Shown: positions 17,632-25,880 of the stretch, piece by piece
Layout of the letters: each line of letters opens with the position of its first letter
Position numbering within the stretch: position 1 is the stretch's first letter
Source: Actinocatenispora sp963815125
GTDB taxonomy: Bacteria > Actinomycetota > Actinomycetes > Mycobacteriales > Micromonosporaceae
NCBI GenBank assembly: GCA_963815125.1
Contig: CAWFFM010000001.1
Coordinates: 434,001 to 498,000 of the forward strand
Direction: 5' to 3'
DNA: 64,000 nucleotides
The notes under the pieces: model-generated
What the model saw: only the letters and a program-made list of their open reading frames with translations
What the model was told of the DNA's origin: nothing
Databases searched by the model: none
Position numbers and translations under genes: made by a program

Positions 17632-18209
17632 TGGGTGCTGTGCTGGTCACGGGAGTTCCGGGTTCGGGCAAGACGAGTGTTGCCGCTGCGCTGACGCGGA
17701 AGGGCGAGCTGTCGTTGAATACCGACGATGATCCCGGGCTGTGCCGATGGCTGGATTCTTCCGGCAACGCGGTCGAATACCCCGGTGGTCCCGACGCGGT
17801 GGACTGGCTCAACAGCCATCGCTGGCAGTGGCGGCTCGACCGGTTGGATCAGCTCATCGCTCAGGCCGGACCGCGCACGCTGTTCGTGTGCGGCAACGAG
17901 AGCACCGGCGAGGGTAGGCATCAGCCGGATGCCCTGCGCCGCTTCGAACGGATCTATCTGCTCGACATCGACCGGACCACCATGTGGTCCCGGCTCGACG
18001 CGCCGGGCCGGGACCATGGATTCGGCCAGCAGGACAGCGAACGCGAGTGGTTGCGCTCCTGGCACCCTCGATTCCGTGCGCGGACACTTGCCAAGGGAGC
18101 GGTCCGGATCGATGCCCGACAGCCACTCGACCTGGTGGTGGATGCAGTGCTGGCAGACCACGCCCGGTTCGTCGACGCGTACGGCCGAACCTGCTACCCG
18201 GACATGTGA
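17631..18209 (+). CDS. P-loop AAA/kinase-like ATPase
   Basis: The protein has 192 residues. A Walker A motif at the very N-terminus (VLVTGVPGSGKTSVAAAL) is followed by a substrate-like acidic segment (LNTDDDPGLCRWLD) and a Walker B-like strand (TLFVCGNES). A later RIYLLDID strand and the TTMWSRLDAPGRDHGFG segment resemble the lid region of small nucleoside or gluconate kinases. Relatives in actinobacteria are annotated only as AAA family ATPases or shikimate-kinase-like. The start at 17631 was chosen because of the TGATG overlap with the leader frame; ATG 17604 would add nine residues. The substrate is unknown. Confidence 0.75.
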   Translation: MGAVLVTGVPGSGKTSVAAALTRKGELSLNTDDDPGLCRWLDSSGNAVEYPGGPDAVDWLNSHRWQWRLDRLDQLIAQAGPRTLFVCGNESTGEGRHQPDALRRFERIYLLDIDRTTMWSRLDAPGRDHGFGQQDSEREWLRSWHPRFRARTLAKGAVRIDARQPLDLVVDAVLADHARFVDAYGRTCYPDM

Positions 18210-18393
18210 GCAAGAGCCGTCTGCCGGCGGGACCCGTACATGGAAACGATGCCCGAGGGGCGGGACCGGGTACGCCTCTGCAGAGCCGCAATATGCGCTG
18301 GTGAAGCCCAGGCAGCTCGCATTCCGCCAGGCGCAGCCATACTGTTCCGCCGGAACATCCATCTGGCTGAACCCGCTCGCCCCGCCTGATTCC

Positions 18394-19560
18394 TCACGGG
18401 CGCAGTGCGCGTACGGCTTCCCGGAAGCGTTCGGTGGCCGGCTCCTGCGGGTACCGCTGGGTCAGCTCACCCTCCAGTTCCCCGGCCACCATGGTGAGGG
18501 TGGGCAGGCTCCGGCGCGGTGAGCTGAACGCGGAGACCCCGGTCGCCACGGCCTGCTCCAGGTCACCACTGCGCGCGGCCACCGCCGCGAGGGTGAGCCG
18601 CGCTTCCGCCACGCGCATGGGCGCGGTCTCGGTGCCGTCCGGTAGGACACCGGAAGCCACTACGGCGTGCGCGTGTTCGGCGGCCCGCGCGTCGTCGCCA
18701 CCACGCCGGTAGGCGTCCATGGCGTAGAAGTCGAGCTTGGCCGGATCGACCACGAAGTGGTTGTCGCTTCGGTCCGGTGCCGGCAGCGACGACAGCAGCT
18801 CCTGGCCACGGTCGAGGGCTTCACGTACGCCCTGCGTGTCGCCCAACCGCCCCAGCGCCTTCGCCCGTTGGGCGTGCAGCTGCACCCCGACGGGCCGGGC
18901 GCCCGCAACGGCGAGTCCGGCATCGGCTGCGGCGACCACGTCGCGGTAGCGGCCCTGCGTCAGAGCGAACCACGCCGACATCTCGTGCGCCCAGCCGATC
19001 AGGTCGGGATGCCCGGCCTCGGCGCCGAGCTGCCGGGCGGCCACCCGGGTGCTCTCGGCGCTGGCGCGCATCCCCGCGTCGTATTCGCAGCAACCCACCA
19101 ACAGGGCGAGCCAGCCCGCCGTGGCGAGCAGTTCGCGGTGCTCGTGCAGTCCCACCGGCTTGCGCAGCAGCGCCGACACCCGCCGCAGCCAGCCGTGTGC
19201 CTCGGAACGCAGGGCCAGCGCGGGCGTACGGGAGTAGGCGCAGCACACGTCGGAGACGGTCGCCTGCAGCGATTCGATGGTCGCCGGTGTGGTGTCCGAC
19301 GCCTGTACCCGTTGCAGCAGCTCGGCTGTCTGCCACGGCTCGGCGTCGATGGCGGCGGCCACGTCCAGCCGGCTCGATCCGATCAGTTCGCCGCGCGCTT
19401 TCAGCAGGTCGTCGAGTCGGGCCGCGATCGCCTCCGAGGGTCGGCGCTTTCCGTTCTCCAGCTTGGACAGTAGCCCCGGATCACACGGGACCAGGGCAGC
19501 CAGGTCGCGCAGGGACAGCCCCAACTCGCCGCGCGCCTGCCTGAGTTTCGGCCCGAACAT
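18394..19560 (-). CDS. XRE-family regulator with TPR-like C-terminus
   Basis: The protein has 388 residues. Residues 1-65 are a Cro/CI helix-turn-helix (KLRQARGELGLSLRDLAALV, LLSKLENGKRRPSEAIAARLDDLL). The rest is helical repeats with TPR character (WAHEMSAWFALTQGRYRDVVAAADAGLAVA). Such proteins are common in actinomycetes and often sense a ligand or peptide through the repeat part. The ATG at 19560 has a GGAGGG ribosome site. The intergenic region to the divergent gene at 19725 carries a 9-base inverted repeat, a likely operator. The divergent neighbour is a small protein whose paralogue at 15004 also faces an HTH gene. Confidence 0.85.
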   Translation of the reverse strand: MFGPKLRQARGELGLSLRDLAALVPCDPGLLSKLENGKRRPSEAIAARLDDLLKARGELIGSSRLDVAAAIDAEPWQTAELLQRVQASDTTPATIESLQATVSDVCCAYSRTPALALRSEAHGWLRRVSALLRKPVGLHEHRELLATAGWLALLVGCCEYDAGMRASAESTRVAARQLGAEAGHPDLIGWAHEMSAWFALTQGRYRDVVAAADAGLAVAGARPVGVQLHAQRAKALGRLGDTQGVREALDRGQELLSSLPAPDRSDNHFVVDPAKLDFYAMDAYRRGGDDARAAEHAHAVVASGVLPDGTETAPMRVAEARLTLAAVAARSGDLEQAVATGVSAFSSPRRSLPTLTMVAGELEGELTQRYPQEPATERFREAVRALRP

Positions 19561-19572
19561 CGACCCTCCTGT

Positions 19573-19610
19573 GTTGACATGGACCACCTGTGCGTTGTCA
19601 ACATGTCAAC
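19573..19610. promoter_or_regulatory. Inverted repeat in the divergent XRE/small-protein promoter
   Basis: Arms GTTGACATG (19573-19581) and CATGTCAAC (19602-19610) are perfectly complementary, with an extra GTTGTCAAC palindrome-like sequence just inside the right arm (19594-19602). The arms contain TTGACA-like hexamers on the minus strand, so the repeat probably overlaps the promoter of the XRE gene that starts at 19560. It is a plausible autoregulatory operator. Confidence 0.5.
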
Positions 19611-19724
19611 GCTAGGTAGTGGCCGGATTGTCTTCCAAACTACTCCTGCGGGGCATCCGCTGAACGGAACGTGACCGGCGGGTCCCGTCATCTTTCAAAC
19701 ATCGCAGGGAGCGGAGGAAGTTCA

Positions 19725-20021
19725 ATGGCCATGATGGCGACCGCACAGTCCGACCAGGACCCGAAGGAGCATCTACGGGAGCGGGTACGCAGCCTCGACG
19801 ACGTACTGGAGGAGGTTTCCGCGGAGCGCACGTTGTCGATGTTCCTGGCCTGGCGCAGGGGAGTGAGCATCCCGGAGATCGCCGAGACCATCCGCGAGGA
19901 GGAGACCGCCGTGGAGAAGGTCATCGCCAGCTACGAACGTGACGAGGACGCCGAGTCCTATGAGGAGGGTCCGCGGTGGGTGGCGCTGTGGCCCAAGCAG
20001 GACTGGAACCCCAGCGTCTGA
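19725..20021 (+). CDS. Small HTH-like protein, paralogue of the 15004 gene
   Basis: The protein has 98 residues and starts MAMMATAQSDQDPKEHL with a GGAGGAAG ribosome site 5 bases upstream. It is strongly acidic. The core (SLDDVLEEVSAERTLSMF, RRGVSIPEIAETIREEETAVEKVI, EEGPRWVALWPK) aligns over its length with the 88-residue protein encoded at 15004. The SIPEIAETIREEETAVEKVI part has the length and pattern of a helix-turn-helix. It is divergent from the XRE regulator with a 164-base gap, so it is probably co-regulated with or by it. No named family was recognised. Confidence 0.8.
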   Translation: MAMMATAQSDQDPKEHLRERVRSLDDVLEEVSAERTLSMFLAWRRGVSIPEIAETIREEETAVEKVIASYERDEDAESYEEGPRWVALWPKQDWNPSV

Positions 20022-20076
20022 CGCTCCGCTGCTGTCGGCGGTGCCGGGCTTCAGGAGCAAGGGCCCGGCACCTCGG

Positions 20077-21012
20077 TCAGGGGGCGAGGTTCTGCCAGAT
20101 GCGTTGGGACACACCCTGTACGGTGTCGATCCCGTAGTCCATCCCGGAGTGGCCGGCGACCGGCGGATCGTCGGTCGTCAGCACGGCTAGTACGTAGTCC
20201 CGGCCCTGGCCGTGCACCCAGCCCATGCTGTTGACCTGCCAGGGGCAGGTGAGGTCCTGTTGCGGGCAGCCGGGTACGAACTTCCAGCCGTTCTTCAGCG
20301 CAACGGTCACGCCCGGCACCGGCGGGGCGTACGTGGGCGGGTCGCACGCCGTTCCCCACGGCCCGCAGCTGACCCCCCAGCGCTGGGTGGGGTCGATGTT
20401 CTCCATCAGGTTCAGCCCGTATGCCCGGGAGTCGGTGCGCAGCAACCGGTTGGGGTAGGCGAACGTACGCACGATCGCCGCCTGGTCGGCCGCGGTGGTG
20501 ATGGTGTTGCCCCAGCCGTAGTACGTCGGGCTCTCGCAACCCACCCTGGTGTGGCGGATGGGGATCAGCGTGTTGAACCGGGTGAGGGCCCGGCAGCCAC
20601 CGGCGAAGTGGAACAGGCCCGTCGCGGCCGAGTTGTCGCTGACGTGGATCATGTTCTGCAGCAGGAACTGGATGGAGTACGGCACGTTGCCCGGCACCGT
20701 TCCCGGCCGGGCCTGGTAGCGGTGCAGCCACATGGCCATGATGTCGACCTTCGCGCTGCTGGCGGTGTACTGCGGCACCACCGGTCCGTGCCGCAGCAGG
20801 TAGGTCCGGCCGGTGGAGCGCTCGTACAGGGCCACGCTCACCGAACCCGCGCGGGTGCCGAGGTAGCCCGCGACCCCGTGCAACGGATCGACGCTCGTCG
20901 GGACCGTTGTACGCGGCCCGCCACCGGATTCCTGGGCTGCGGTGGCCGGTGCGGACAACGCTGCCGCGAGGGCGAGCACCGCGACGGCGAAGGCGACGGC
21001 GGTGCGCTTCAT
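20077..21012 (-). CDS. Secreted class A beta-lactamase-like serine hydrolase
   Basis: The protein has 311 residues and a signal peptide (MKRTAVAFAVAVLALAAAL, cleavage after ATA-A near residue 26). The SxxK catalytic motif is in TASSAKVDIMAMW and an SDN-like motif is in HVSDNSAATGLF. A KNG triad (VALKNGWKF) stands where class A enzymes have KTG. The enzyme fold family includes beta-lactamases and peptidoglycan-acting hydrolases. Four extra Cys residues (GVSCGPWGTACD, PGCPQQDLTCP) suggest disulfide-stabilised loops. The ATG at 21012 follows AGGAGG. Whether it hydrolyses beta-lactams is open; cell-wall or peptide hydrolysis is as likely. Confidence 0.8.
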   Translation of the reverse strand: MKRTAVAFAVAVLALAAALSAPATAAQESGGGPRTTVPTSVDPLHGVAGYLGTRAGSVSVALYERSTGRTYLLRHGPVVPQYTASSAKVDIMAMWLHRYQARPGTVPGNVPYSIQFLLQNMIHVSDNSAATGLFHFAGGCRALTRFNTLIPIRHTRVGCESPTYYGWGNTITTAADQAAIVRTFAYPNRLLRTDSRAYGLNLMENIDPTQRWGVSCGPWGTACDPPTYAPPVPGVTVALKNGWKFVPGCPQQDLTCPWQVNSMGWVHGQGRDYVLAVLTTDDPPVAGHSGMDYGIDTVQGVSQRIWQNLAP

Positions 21013-21138
21013 TCCACGACCTCCTGGGAGCCTGACCGGTGCACCACCGAGCCTCTCAGGGCCGACCCCGGATCCGCGGCGGAATGCACAGAGATACGGC
21101 ATTCGTGGACGGTCCGTCCACAACTCCGGGCCGGCAAC

Positions 21139-21179
21139 TGTGAGAGTTGACTCTCACAGTTGTGAGAGCATACTCTCAC
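21139..21179. promoter_or_regulatory. Twin palindromic operators before the ArsR-like gene
   Basis: A perfect palindrome TGTGAGAGTTGACTCTCACA (21139-21158) is followed by a second, GTGAGAG-CATA-CTCTCAC (21162-21179). Their centres are 22 bases apart, two DNA turns, so two dimers could bind the same face. The second ends 3 bases before the start codon at 21183 and covers the ribosome-binding region. They are almost certainly binding sites of the encoded winged-helix repressor. Confidence 0.8.
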
Positions 21180-21182
21180 GTC

Positions 21183-21788
21183 ATGCCGAACAACCGCCTG
21201 GGCGATATCGAGATCACCGATCCCAAAGCGATGCGGGCGCTCGCGCACCCGGTACGGCTGGCGATCCTGGAACGGCTCCGGCGGCACGGACCGGCGACGG
21301 CCACTCAGTTGTCCCCCGACGTGGGTGCGACCCCGTCGGTGACCAGTTGGCATCTGCGGCATCTCGCGAGCTTCGGGCTGGTCCGCGACGCCGAGCCGGG
21401 AAGCGACCGCCGGGAGAGGCGGTGGGAGGCGGTGGGGCGGGGCTTCCGGTTCGAGGTCCCGGACGAGCCGGAGGATCAGGAGGGCAGGTCCGCGGCGCGG
21501 GCGCTGTCCGAGCAGATGTTCCTGCGCTACGCCGATCTGCCGAGCCGCTGGCTCGCCGACGTCGAACCGGAACTCGAACCGACCTGGCGGAAGAGCGCGG
21601 GGCTGGCCAACACCCGCGTCGTGGTGTCGGCCGCCGAACTCGTGGCCATCCAGGACGCGATCGAGCAGATCCTGGTGCCCTACGCGACGCGCGAGCCGAA
21701 GCACCGGCCGAGCGGCAGCCGCTCGGTACGGCTGATGCGTTACGCGCTGCCCGAAGCCGCGGACGAGGACCCGGGCGGGGCGTCGTGA
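21183..21788 (+). CDS. ArsR-like winged-helix transcriptional repressor
   Basis: The protein has 201 residues. The N-terminal 90 residues are a winged helix of the HTH_20/ArsR type (MRALAHPVRLAILERLRRHG, ATQLSPDVGATPSVTSWHLRHLASFGLV, RRERRWEAVGRGFRF). No ArsR metal-binding Cys cluster is present, so the signal is probably a small molecule bound by the C-terminal half. The TGA overlaps the GTG start of the downstream MFS gene by 4 bases. Together with the twin operators at its own start this makes a classic self-regulated repressor/pump operon, and the pump substrate is probably the inducer. Confidence 0.88.
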   Translation: MPNNRLGDIEITDPKAMRALAHPVRLAILERLRRHGPATATQLSPDVGATPSVTSWHLRHLASFGLVRDAEPGSDRRERRWEAVGRGFRFEVPDEPEDQEGRSAARALSEQMFLRYADLPSRWLADVEPELEPTWRKSAGLANTRVVVSAAELVAIQDAIEQILVPYATREPKHRPSGSRSVRLMRYALPEAADEDPGGAS

Positions 21789-23089
21789 CCACCCAGGCGG
21801 TGGTGCCTGCGACATCACTGTGGCGCGACCGGCGGTTCCTGTCCTTCTGGGCCGGCCAGTCCATCTCGCAGTTCGGTGACCGGATCACCGAACTGGCACT
21901 GCCGCTGATCGTGGTGACGGCGCTGCACGCCTCGGCCGACCAGGTCGCCTGGCTGACGGCGCTGACCTGGACCCCGAGCCTGCTCGCGATCGTGCTGGGT
22001 GCCTGGGTCGACCACCGTGCACGCAAGCGCCGGCTGATGGTGGTCGCCGACCTGGTGCGCGCGACGTCGCTGCTCTCCCTCCCGATGGCGTACCTGTTCG
22101 GGGCGGTGACGCTGGGCCAGGTGTACGCGGTGGCCATCGTCAACGGCGCGGCCGCGGTGCTGTTCAACAGCGCCTACGTGGCCTTCTTCCCACGGCTGGT
22201 ACCGCGTGCATCCTATGTGGACGCGAACAGCAAACTGAGTACCAGCATCTCCGCCTCCCAGGTCGCCGGCCCACCCGTCGCCGGTGGTCTCATCCAGGCG
22301 CTGACCGCTCCCGTCGCCGTGCTCGCCGATGCGCTGAGCTTCCTGGCCTCCGCGGTCCTCATCGGACGGATCGCGATGACCGAACCGGCCGTCACCGCCG
22401 ACGGCACGGCAGCGTCGTCGCTGCTGCGACGGGCGTGGGAAGGGCTGGCGTTCGTGGTACGTCAGCCGGTGCTGCGCTCCGGACTCGGCTGCTCGACCAC
22501 CCTCAACTTCTGCACGTACGTGTCGGGCAGCGGGCTGATCGTGCTGTTCGCCAACCGCAGCCTCGGACTCACCGCGGGTGCCATCGGACTGGCGTTCGGG
22601 ATCGGCTCGACCGGCGCTCTGCTCGGTGCGGTGATCGCCCCGACGGTCTCGCGCCGCATCGGCATCGGCCGCAGCATCGCCGTGGGCGCCGTACTGTTCC
22701 CGGCGCCGATCGCCATCGCCGCTGCCGCCGGGGGACCGTTGTGGATGCGGGCGGCGGCCCTGGCCGGCGCCGAGTTCCTCTCCGGCGTCGGGGTCATGTT
22801 GTACGACGTCAACAACAACTCGTTGCAGGCCACGGTGATCCCCGACGGCATGCGCAGCCGCGTGTCCGGTGCCTACCGGACCGTCAACTACGGCATCCGC
22901 CCCCTCGGCGCCATCGTCGGCGGTCTGCTCGCCACCGCTGTCGGCCTGCGCGCGACTCTGCTCATCGGCGCCGCCGGTGGAGTGTTCGCGCTGGTGTGGG
23001 TACTGGCCTCACCCGTGCCGCGGATCCGTTCGCTGACTGTCGACGAGCCGGACGCCGTGGCCGCGGATGGCGAGGTCAGTCGAGGCTGA
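21785..23089 (+). CDS. MFS exporter in operon with ArsR-like repressor
   Basis: This 434-residue MFS_3-type transporter starts at a GTG that overlaps the repressor stop codon. The N-terminus SLWRDRRFLSFWAGQSISQFG is typical of macrolide-efflux-like actinobacterial pumps. Motif A-like VDHRARKRRLMVVAD follows helix 2, and about 12 helices are seen. The C-terminus is short and acidic. It converges with the Vgb-like gene and overlaps its stop region by 14 bases. A drug or self-made metabolite is the likely substrate. A streptogramin lyase-like gene follows directly, which hints at antibiotic defence but does not prove it. Confidence 0.88.
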   Translation: MTTQAVVPATSLWRDRRFLSFWAGQSISQFGDRITELALPLIVVTALHASADQVAWLTALTWTPSLLAIVLGAWVDHRARKRRLMVVADLVRATSLLSLPMAYLFGAVTLGQVYAVAIVNGAAAVLFNSAYVAFFPRLVPRASYVDANSKLSTSISASQVAGPPVAGGLIQALTAPVAVLADALSFLASAVLIGRIAMTEPAVTADGTAASSLLRRAWEGLAFVVRQPVLRSGLGCSTTLNFCTYVSGSGLIVLFANRSLGLTAGAIGLAFGIGSTGALLGAVIAPTVSRRIGIGRSIAVGAVLFPAPIAIAAAAGGPLWMRAAALAGAEFLSGVGVMLYDVNNNSLQATVIPDGMRSRVSGAYRTVNYGIRPLGAIVGGLLATAVGLRATLLIGAAGGVFALVWVLASPVPRIRSLTVDEPDAVAADGEVSRG

Positions 23090-23969
23090 GCCGGGCCAGG
23101 GTGCCGATCTCCAGCGCGACCCAGATCGCACCGTCGGGCCCCACGGTGATGCCGTGCGGCTCGGCGGCCGGCGTCGGCAGCTCGTACTCCTCGATCCTGC
23201 CCTCGGGGTCGATCCGGCCGATCCGGTTGGCGCCCCACTCGGTGAACCAGCAGTCACCGTTCTGCGTTGTCGTGACGGCGTGCGGACGGGACTGCGGGTC
23301 GGGCAGCGGGAACTCCTCGACCGTACCGTCCACTGTGATCCGGCCGATCCGACCGGCGCCGATCTCGGTGAACCACAGTGCGCCGTCCGGTCCGGTGGCG
23401 ATACCGACCGGTGCGGCACCGGCAGTGGGCAACGGGTGGACGGTGACCTGACCGTCGGTGTCGATCCGGCCGATCGCGTTGCCCTGGTTGAGGGTGAACC
23501 ACAGTGCGTCGTCCGGCCCGGCGGTGATGGCCGACGGGAAACCGCCGGCCTGCGGCAGGGGGAACTCGCTGATCTCACCGGTGGTGGTGATACGTCCGAT
23601 CCGGTCGGTGTTCATCTCGGTGAACCACAGTGCGCCGTCCGGTCCGGCGGCGATACCGAACGGTCCGGCCTCCGCTGTCGGCAGCGGGAAGGCGGTCACC
23701 GTCCCGCCGGTGCCGATCCGCCCGATCCGGTGTCCCTGGAACTCGGTGAACCAGAGTGCGTCGTCCGGGCCGGACACGATGACCGATGGGCCACCCGATG
23801 CCGGATCCAGTGGGTACGACGTGACCTCCCCGCCCGGTTCCAGCCGGCCGATATGTCCCTTGTGGACCATGGTGAACCAGAGAGCGCCGTCCGCTCCGGT
23901 GGTGATGGTGTACGGACCGGCATCCGGCTCGGACACCCGGACCTCGGTGATGGAGAAATCCGGCGGCAT
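23076..23969 (-). CDS. vgb: Virginiamycin B lyase-like seven-bladed propeller protein
   Basis: The protein has 297 residues, the usual length for Vgb. Seven repeats of about 42 residues each carry a WFTE...RIGRI pattern (for example ALWFTEFQGHRIGRI, CWFTEWGANRIGRI), which gives a seven-bladed beta-propeller. Vgb linearises type B streptogramins by elimination and uses a His and a Glu in the late blades; RPHAVTT and AEPHGITV supply candidate His residues here. The family also includes many environmental proteins of unknown activity. The ATG start MPPDFSITEVRV has no signal peptide, so the protein is cytosolic. It overlaps the MFS gene tail-to-tail by 14 bases. Confidence 0.75.
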   Translation of the reverse strand: MPPDFSITEVRVSEPDAGPYTITTGADGALWFTMVHKGHIGRLEPGGEVTSYPLDPASGGPSVIVSGPDDALWFTEFQGHRIGRIGTGGTVTAFPLPTAEAGPFGIAAGPDGALWFTEMNTDRIGRITTTGEISEFPLPQAGGFPSAITAGPDDALWFTLNQGNAIGRIDTDGQVTVHPLPTAGAAPVGIATGPDGALWFTEIGAGRIGRITVDGTVEEFPLPDPQSRPHAVTTTQNGDCWFTEWGANRIGRIDPEGRIEEYELPTPAAEPHGITVGPDGAIWVALEIGTLARLSLD

Positions 23970-24111
23970 GAGCACACTCCTGACATGGTCGGGTTGAGCG
24001 CAGCATGCTACCGGCGATTTCCCGTCAGCGCCTCCGGTTATCGTCCAATGGCTCCACAGTGGATAATGCCCGAACGCAGCGCTGGGCCCGCCCCTCCGGC
24101 GTCGGACGCCG

Positions 24112-24891
24112 TCAGCGCTTGCGCAGCCGCAGCGAGGTCCAACTGGCGTCGGCGCTCCAGCCGCCGTCCACCGGCAGTGCCACCCCGTTGACGAAACCGG
24201 ACCGCTCCGGATCGGCCAGGAACGCCACCGCCGTGGCGATGTCGCCCGGCACCGCGAAGCGGCCCATCGGCACCTGGTTGCGGATGTCGTCGTCGGTGTA
24301 GCCCCCGGCGGACTGGTCGGCGGCATCCATCCCGGTCTTCACCCAACCCGGGCACACCGCGTTGACCCGTACGCCCCGCCCACCCCACTCGGCGGCCAGG
24401 GTGCGGGTGAGCCCCACCAGACCGTGCTTGGAGGCGTTGTACGCCGCGCGATCGGAGACACCGCGCAGCCCGGCGATCGACGCGATGTTCACGATCGAAC
24501 CGGCCCTTGCCGCCAGCATCGCGGCACCCAGCGCCCGGCACAGCAGGAACGGGCCGGTCAGGTTGACCTCCAGCACCCGCCGCCACTGTGCCGGCGTGGT
24601 CAGCTCGGCCGGCGTCAGCATCGAGATGCCGGCATTGTTGACCAGCACGTCCACCCGGCCGAAGCGTTCGGCGACCCGGCCGGCGAGCTCCTCCACAGCG
24701 ACATCGTCGGACACGTTCGCGGTGACCGCGACGGCCTCCGCGCCGTGCCCGTACACCGCCTGCAACGCCTCGTCCGGATCCTGGAGATCGACCAACACCA
24801 ATGCGTAACCCTCGCTGGCCAGCCGCTCCGCGACCTGCCGCCCGATGCCCTGCGCCGCCCCGGTCACCACCGCGACCCGTGTACCGCTCAT
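24112..24891 (-). CDS. Short-chain dehydrogenase/reductase
   Basis: This is a 259-residue classical SDR. The NAD(P)-binding TGAAQGIG motif is at residues 11-18 and an acidic residue follows beta-2 (LVLVDLQD), favouring NAD. NNAG is near residue 87. The catalytic Ser lies in NIASIAGLRG, and YxxxK in AAYNASKHGLVGL. The C-terminal PVDGGWSADASW is typical of 3-oxoacyl-ACP reductase/glucose-1-dehydrogenase-like members. The substrate is unknown. It is transcribed alone; the next gene upstream is on the other strand. Confidence 0.88.
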   Translation of the reverse strand: MSGTRVAVVTGAAQGIGRQVAERLASEGYALVLVDLQDPDEALQAVYGHGAEAVAVTANVSDDVAVEELAGRVAERFGRVDVLVNNAGISMLTPAELTTPAQWRRVLEVNLTGPFLLCRALGAAMLAARAGSIVNIASIAGLRGVSDRAAYNASKHGLVGLTRTLAAEWGGRGVRVNAVCPGWVKTGMDAADQSAGGYTDDDIRNQVPMGRFAVPGDIATAVAFLADPERSGFVNGVALPVDGGWSADASWTSLRLRKR

Positions 24892-25067
24892 GTCCGGACT
24901 CTAACCTCCGCGATGGCGGGCGAAGGGCGATCGATCCCGCCCGGGATCTTCCGGCCCGGATGCGTAACACTTCGTGCCCGCCGGCCGATGTCCCGAACAG
25001 CGGAGCTTTCTCCGTGGGGACGAGTGCTGCCCGGGGGGCCGCCGTTCCCTCACGATTATGGGGTCCG

Positions 25068-25788
25068 ATGAGTACACGTACATCTCGATGGCGTGCCGCC
25101 GCGCTCGCGTTGTCGGCGACTGCGCTGGCGGTCGGCATGTCCGGGGTCGCCCATGGTGCGCCGAGCGCGAGTGTCGCGCCGGCCGGAGCACCCGGCGACA
25201 ACGGGACGGTCAAGATCCACGCCGTGGGCACGCCGGTGGACGACCACCGCAACGAGCCGCACGTCTGCAAGTTCTATCTGGACGCGTTCGGTTTCGACAG
25301 CGTCCAACAGGTCACCTGGGTGATCCGGCAGCATCCGCCGACCGGTAACCGTGCCATCGTCAGCCACGGTGCAGCTCACCCTGGCCAACGGCGTCGGGCA
25401 CACCGACGAGCTCGGTCTGCCGGACGGTCACTACAAGCTCACCTGGAACTTCGACGGTGAGCACGGCCAGGCGAAGCAGAAGGTCTTCTGGGTTGCCTGC
25501 AAGTCGGCATCACCCTCACCGGGCAGCAGCTCACCGGCCGCCAGCGCCTCGGCCAGTGCCGGGCCGTCGGAGTCGGGAACACCGACCGTCGCTCCCACTC
25601 CGTCGGGCAGCAGCGGTGGAGTGGTCGGCGGCGCCGGGAACACCCCGCAGCCACAGACCAGCGACGCCAGCAGTTCGCTGCCGGTGACCGGTACCTCGCT
25701 GACCCTGCTGGCGGGGGTCGCGCTGGCGCTGATCGCCGCCGGCATCCTGATGCGGGCCCGGTTGGGCAGGTTGTTCCGTCGCTCCTAG
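25068..25788 (+). pseudogene. LPXTG-type exported surface protein, frameshifted
   Basis: Two frames form one exported protein. The first (ATG 25068) gives a signal peptide (RWRAAALALSATALAVGMSGVAHG) and a domain with NGTVKIHAVGTPVDDHRNEPHVCKF. The second takes over near 25350-25370 with TVQLTLANGVGHTDELGLPDGHYKLTW and VFWVAC. A Ser/Ala/Pro-rich linker then leads to LPVTG, a hydrophobic helix and a RARLGRLFRRS tail, a complete sortase signal. One extra base near 25352-25366 explains the break. The intact protein of about 240 residues would be cell-wall anchored. The defect is a mutation or a sequencing error. Confidence 0.7.
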
Positions 25789-25825
25789 CGTGCCGATGTC
25801 CAGGGGCGCCTGCCCTTGAACATCT

Positions 25826-25867
25826 GGGCCGTGCCGCGTCGTCGTAACCGGCGATGCGGCACGGCCC
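25826..25867. terminator. Bidirectional hairpin terminator
   Basis: Perfect 12-base arms GGGCCGTGCCGC (25826-25837) and GCGGCACGGCCC (25856-25867) enclose an 18-base loop between the convergent surface-protein and malate synthase genes. No U-tract is present. Position and symmetry argue for a shared terminator. Confidence 0.65.
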
Positions 25868-25880
25868 GCCCGCGCCGGGG

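Noticed and set aside
24892..25067. Possible regulatory RNA upstream of the surface-protein gene
   Set aside because: No conserved riboswitch core or convincing hairpin could be assigned; left as ordinary promoter region.
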